Translations under genes and position numbers: made by a program
In this document: positions 62,444 through 64,000 of the stretch, piece by piece
Layout: every line of letters begins with the position of its first letter
How positions within the stretch are numbered: the stretch's first letter is position 1
The notes under the pieces: generated by a model
Database searches by the model: none
Told to the model about the DNA's origin: nothing
The model's input: the letters and a program-made list of their open reading frames with translations, nothing else
From: Helicoverpa zea
Taxonomy: Eukaryota; Arthropoda; Insecta; Lepidoptera; Noctuidae
DNA length: 64,000 nucleotides
Reading direction: 5' to 3'
Assembly: GCF_022581195.2 (NCBI RefSeq)
Contig: NC_061467.1
Location: 7,130,001-7,194,000, forward strand

Positions 62444-64000
62444 TAAGTACATTTATATAAGCACTAAGTTTCCCTTCAGATCCTATCAAAAGAGACCAAA
62501 ATAACCAAGAATTAGTTTGGCTTTGGTTAGAATTAGTTCTAAGTTGTTTAATCACATTGTTTAGTAAGTATAACAGCTGCCTTATCAGAACAAAATATTG
62601 ATTTTCGATTATGAGACGACGCAACTTGGACAACTCTACCAGAACAACTGGATGTGGCCACATTCCTTATAAGTTGGAGATTCATTAATGAAATGAAGTC
62701 TAAAAACTGAAAACTGAAGTGCACAGCCAAAAGAAACAAGATACAATCTAGCCGAAACTGTCACAAGTAGGTACAGTCACCAACTTGATACTTTGCCAAC
62801 ACCATGGCACTAAACCAAAACAAATGACGATCTAGAAATCCAAGAAGATGGTTCAGTCAATCAAGTATTATCGAATTTAACCTCTGGTAAAGCACAGCTA
62901 GTCTTCAAGCTAGTCTAGTGCGCGAGAGTCCTGCTACCGCCACCCCCGAACTCAGTGGACTTTCTAGAATTTATAAACGGCATTCACGTGCCTCATAAAA
63001 AAAACGTAAAACGTCAACTACGTCATTGGGATCGCGTCGTTCAATAAGCGTCAGGACACGCACCAAGCATGAGTAGGTACATTTATTTGGTCATTTCTCT
63101 ACTGGTTACTCGTTATCGTAGGCAAGTAATGCGTAACGTGGTCAGTCGTCACTGATAACGATAGTACAATGCAATTTCTCAAGGCTCTTATCGCGTGCAC
63201 ACGTTTTTTATTTTCTATGCTTTTCTTACGTTACCTACCTATTTTTAGGTATTTTTATCTTATCATTCAGCAAAGTTTGCCGTTACTTTCGATTTTCTCA
63301 TTTCCTTCTTTAAGAGTTTTTCGTATTTTTGCGCGTGCTTTTACAATGTTATGTAGGGACCTCTAACACCTATCTCAAACCTCTACGTACATTATGATAC
63401 CTAGGTTTCGTACCCATCTAAGTATTACATAACTTCCCTCGAGTTTGCAACGATTATCCTCTTCAGTTTTCTTCGTAAGTAGTATTATCTGACCACTTAA
63501 TTACATGTACCTATTAGGTAGCTACATCCCTCATTTATGAATTTTCGATCTAAAGGTGGATCATCTGTTTGTAGGACTGACGGAAAGAAACTATTCAGAA
63601 AAATACAATCTTAAATAATCCAAGATAATATCCTGAAGCAACATGAAAAAAAATCTAATAAGTAGGTATTCTTAACTCAAAAACCTTCGCATTAAAATAT
63701 CAGCCTTCTTTATATTCAAAGCGGATAATACCTTTTGGTAAAAAAAAAATTGAGAACTGAAAATGGGTAAATGTTCTTGTTGTTACAACAACAAATTAAA
63801 AGCTTCCCCCGCCGACACGTGTTCCGCGAGTTCTATTATTCCATACTTCATCCGACTTTATTTTTATCCGTAACTTCGATCGCACCGTTACGTTGTATTA
63901 CTTGATAGCTGGAGAATGCCTGATGTCTGTCAGGCACTCATTACTCATTACTTACTGCCTCACTTATCATTTTTTGTCGAATGACAGCTAGGTCACACCC
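62444..64000. other. Gene-poor right end of the window
   Basis: No coding exon is supported. Short frames at 62397-62739 and 63169-63366 carry no family signature. Confidence 0.4.

Noticed and set aside
1..64000. tRNA genes, rRNA or CRISPR arrays
   Set aside because: I saw no box A/box B pairs with cloverleaf potential, no rRNA blocks and no spaced direct repeats of CRISPR type. The copia primer site only matches part of a tRNA.

Overview
The window looks like nuclear DNA of a moth or butterfly. It is AT-rich and has insect-style genes split by short introns. It carries several repeat families that I know from lepidopteran genomes, and it has a carbon-dioxide-type gustatory receptor of the insect Gr21a/Gr63a group. 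I cannot name the species.

Four protein-coding genes could be assembled exon by exon with consistent phase, all on the minus strand. (1) 4025-9924: a CO2-clade gustatory receptor, 9 exons, 433 residues. (2) 10963-13936: the ESCRT-III subunit CHMP2B, 6 exons, 211 residues. (3) 15758-19823: a phospholipase B-like (lamina ancestor / PLBD) protein, 9 exons, 687 residues, in which the family's nucleophile cysteine appears to be serine. (4) 51036-54234: a short nanos with a complete double CCHC zinc finger, 3 exons, 188 residues. A possible fifth gene start of unknown identity lies at 28038-28276. The first three genes are packed head to tail. They act in unrelated processes (chemosensation, membrane scission, lysosomal or secreted hydrolase family), so the cluster is positional rather than an operon.

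The rest, about 20-50 kb and 54-64 kb, is gene-poor and rich in mobile DNA. It holds a Ty1/copia element at 30744-35667 with two 198-bp LTRs that look identical, a 5-bp target duplication and an initiator-tRNA-Met-type primer site, but a heavily decayed interior. A hAT-like element at 36199-37298 has an 8-bp duplication and a nested, nearly perfect foldback element (36528-36737). Two further terminal-inverted-repeat elements lie at 22231-23188 and 49197-50663. There is an RTE-type LINE 3' end at 59640-60311, several Helitron-like and SINE-like dispersed repeats, and two arrays with 120-122-bp units, one of them inside the first nanos intron.

No tRNA, rRNA or CRISPR was found. The items most worth following up are the copia element with young LTRs and a dead interior, the serine-for-cysteine change in the PLBD protein, the nested hAT/foldback structure, the palindrome-ended transposon with GC-rich cargo, and the unassigned exons at 24.8 and 28.0-28.3 kb.
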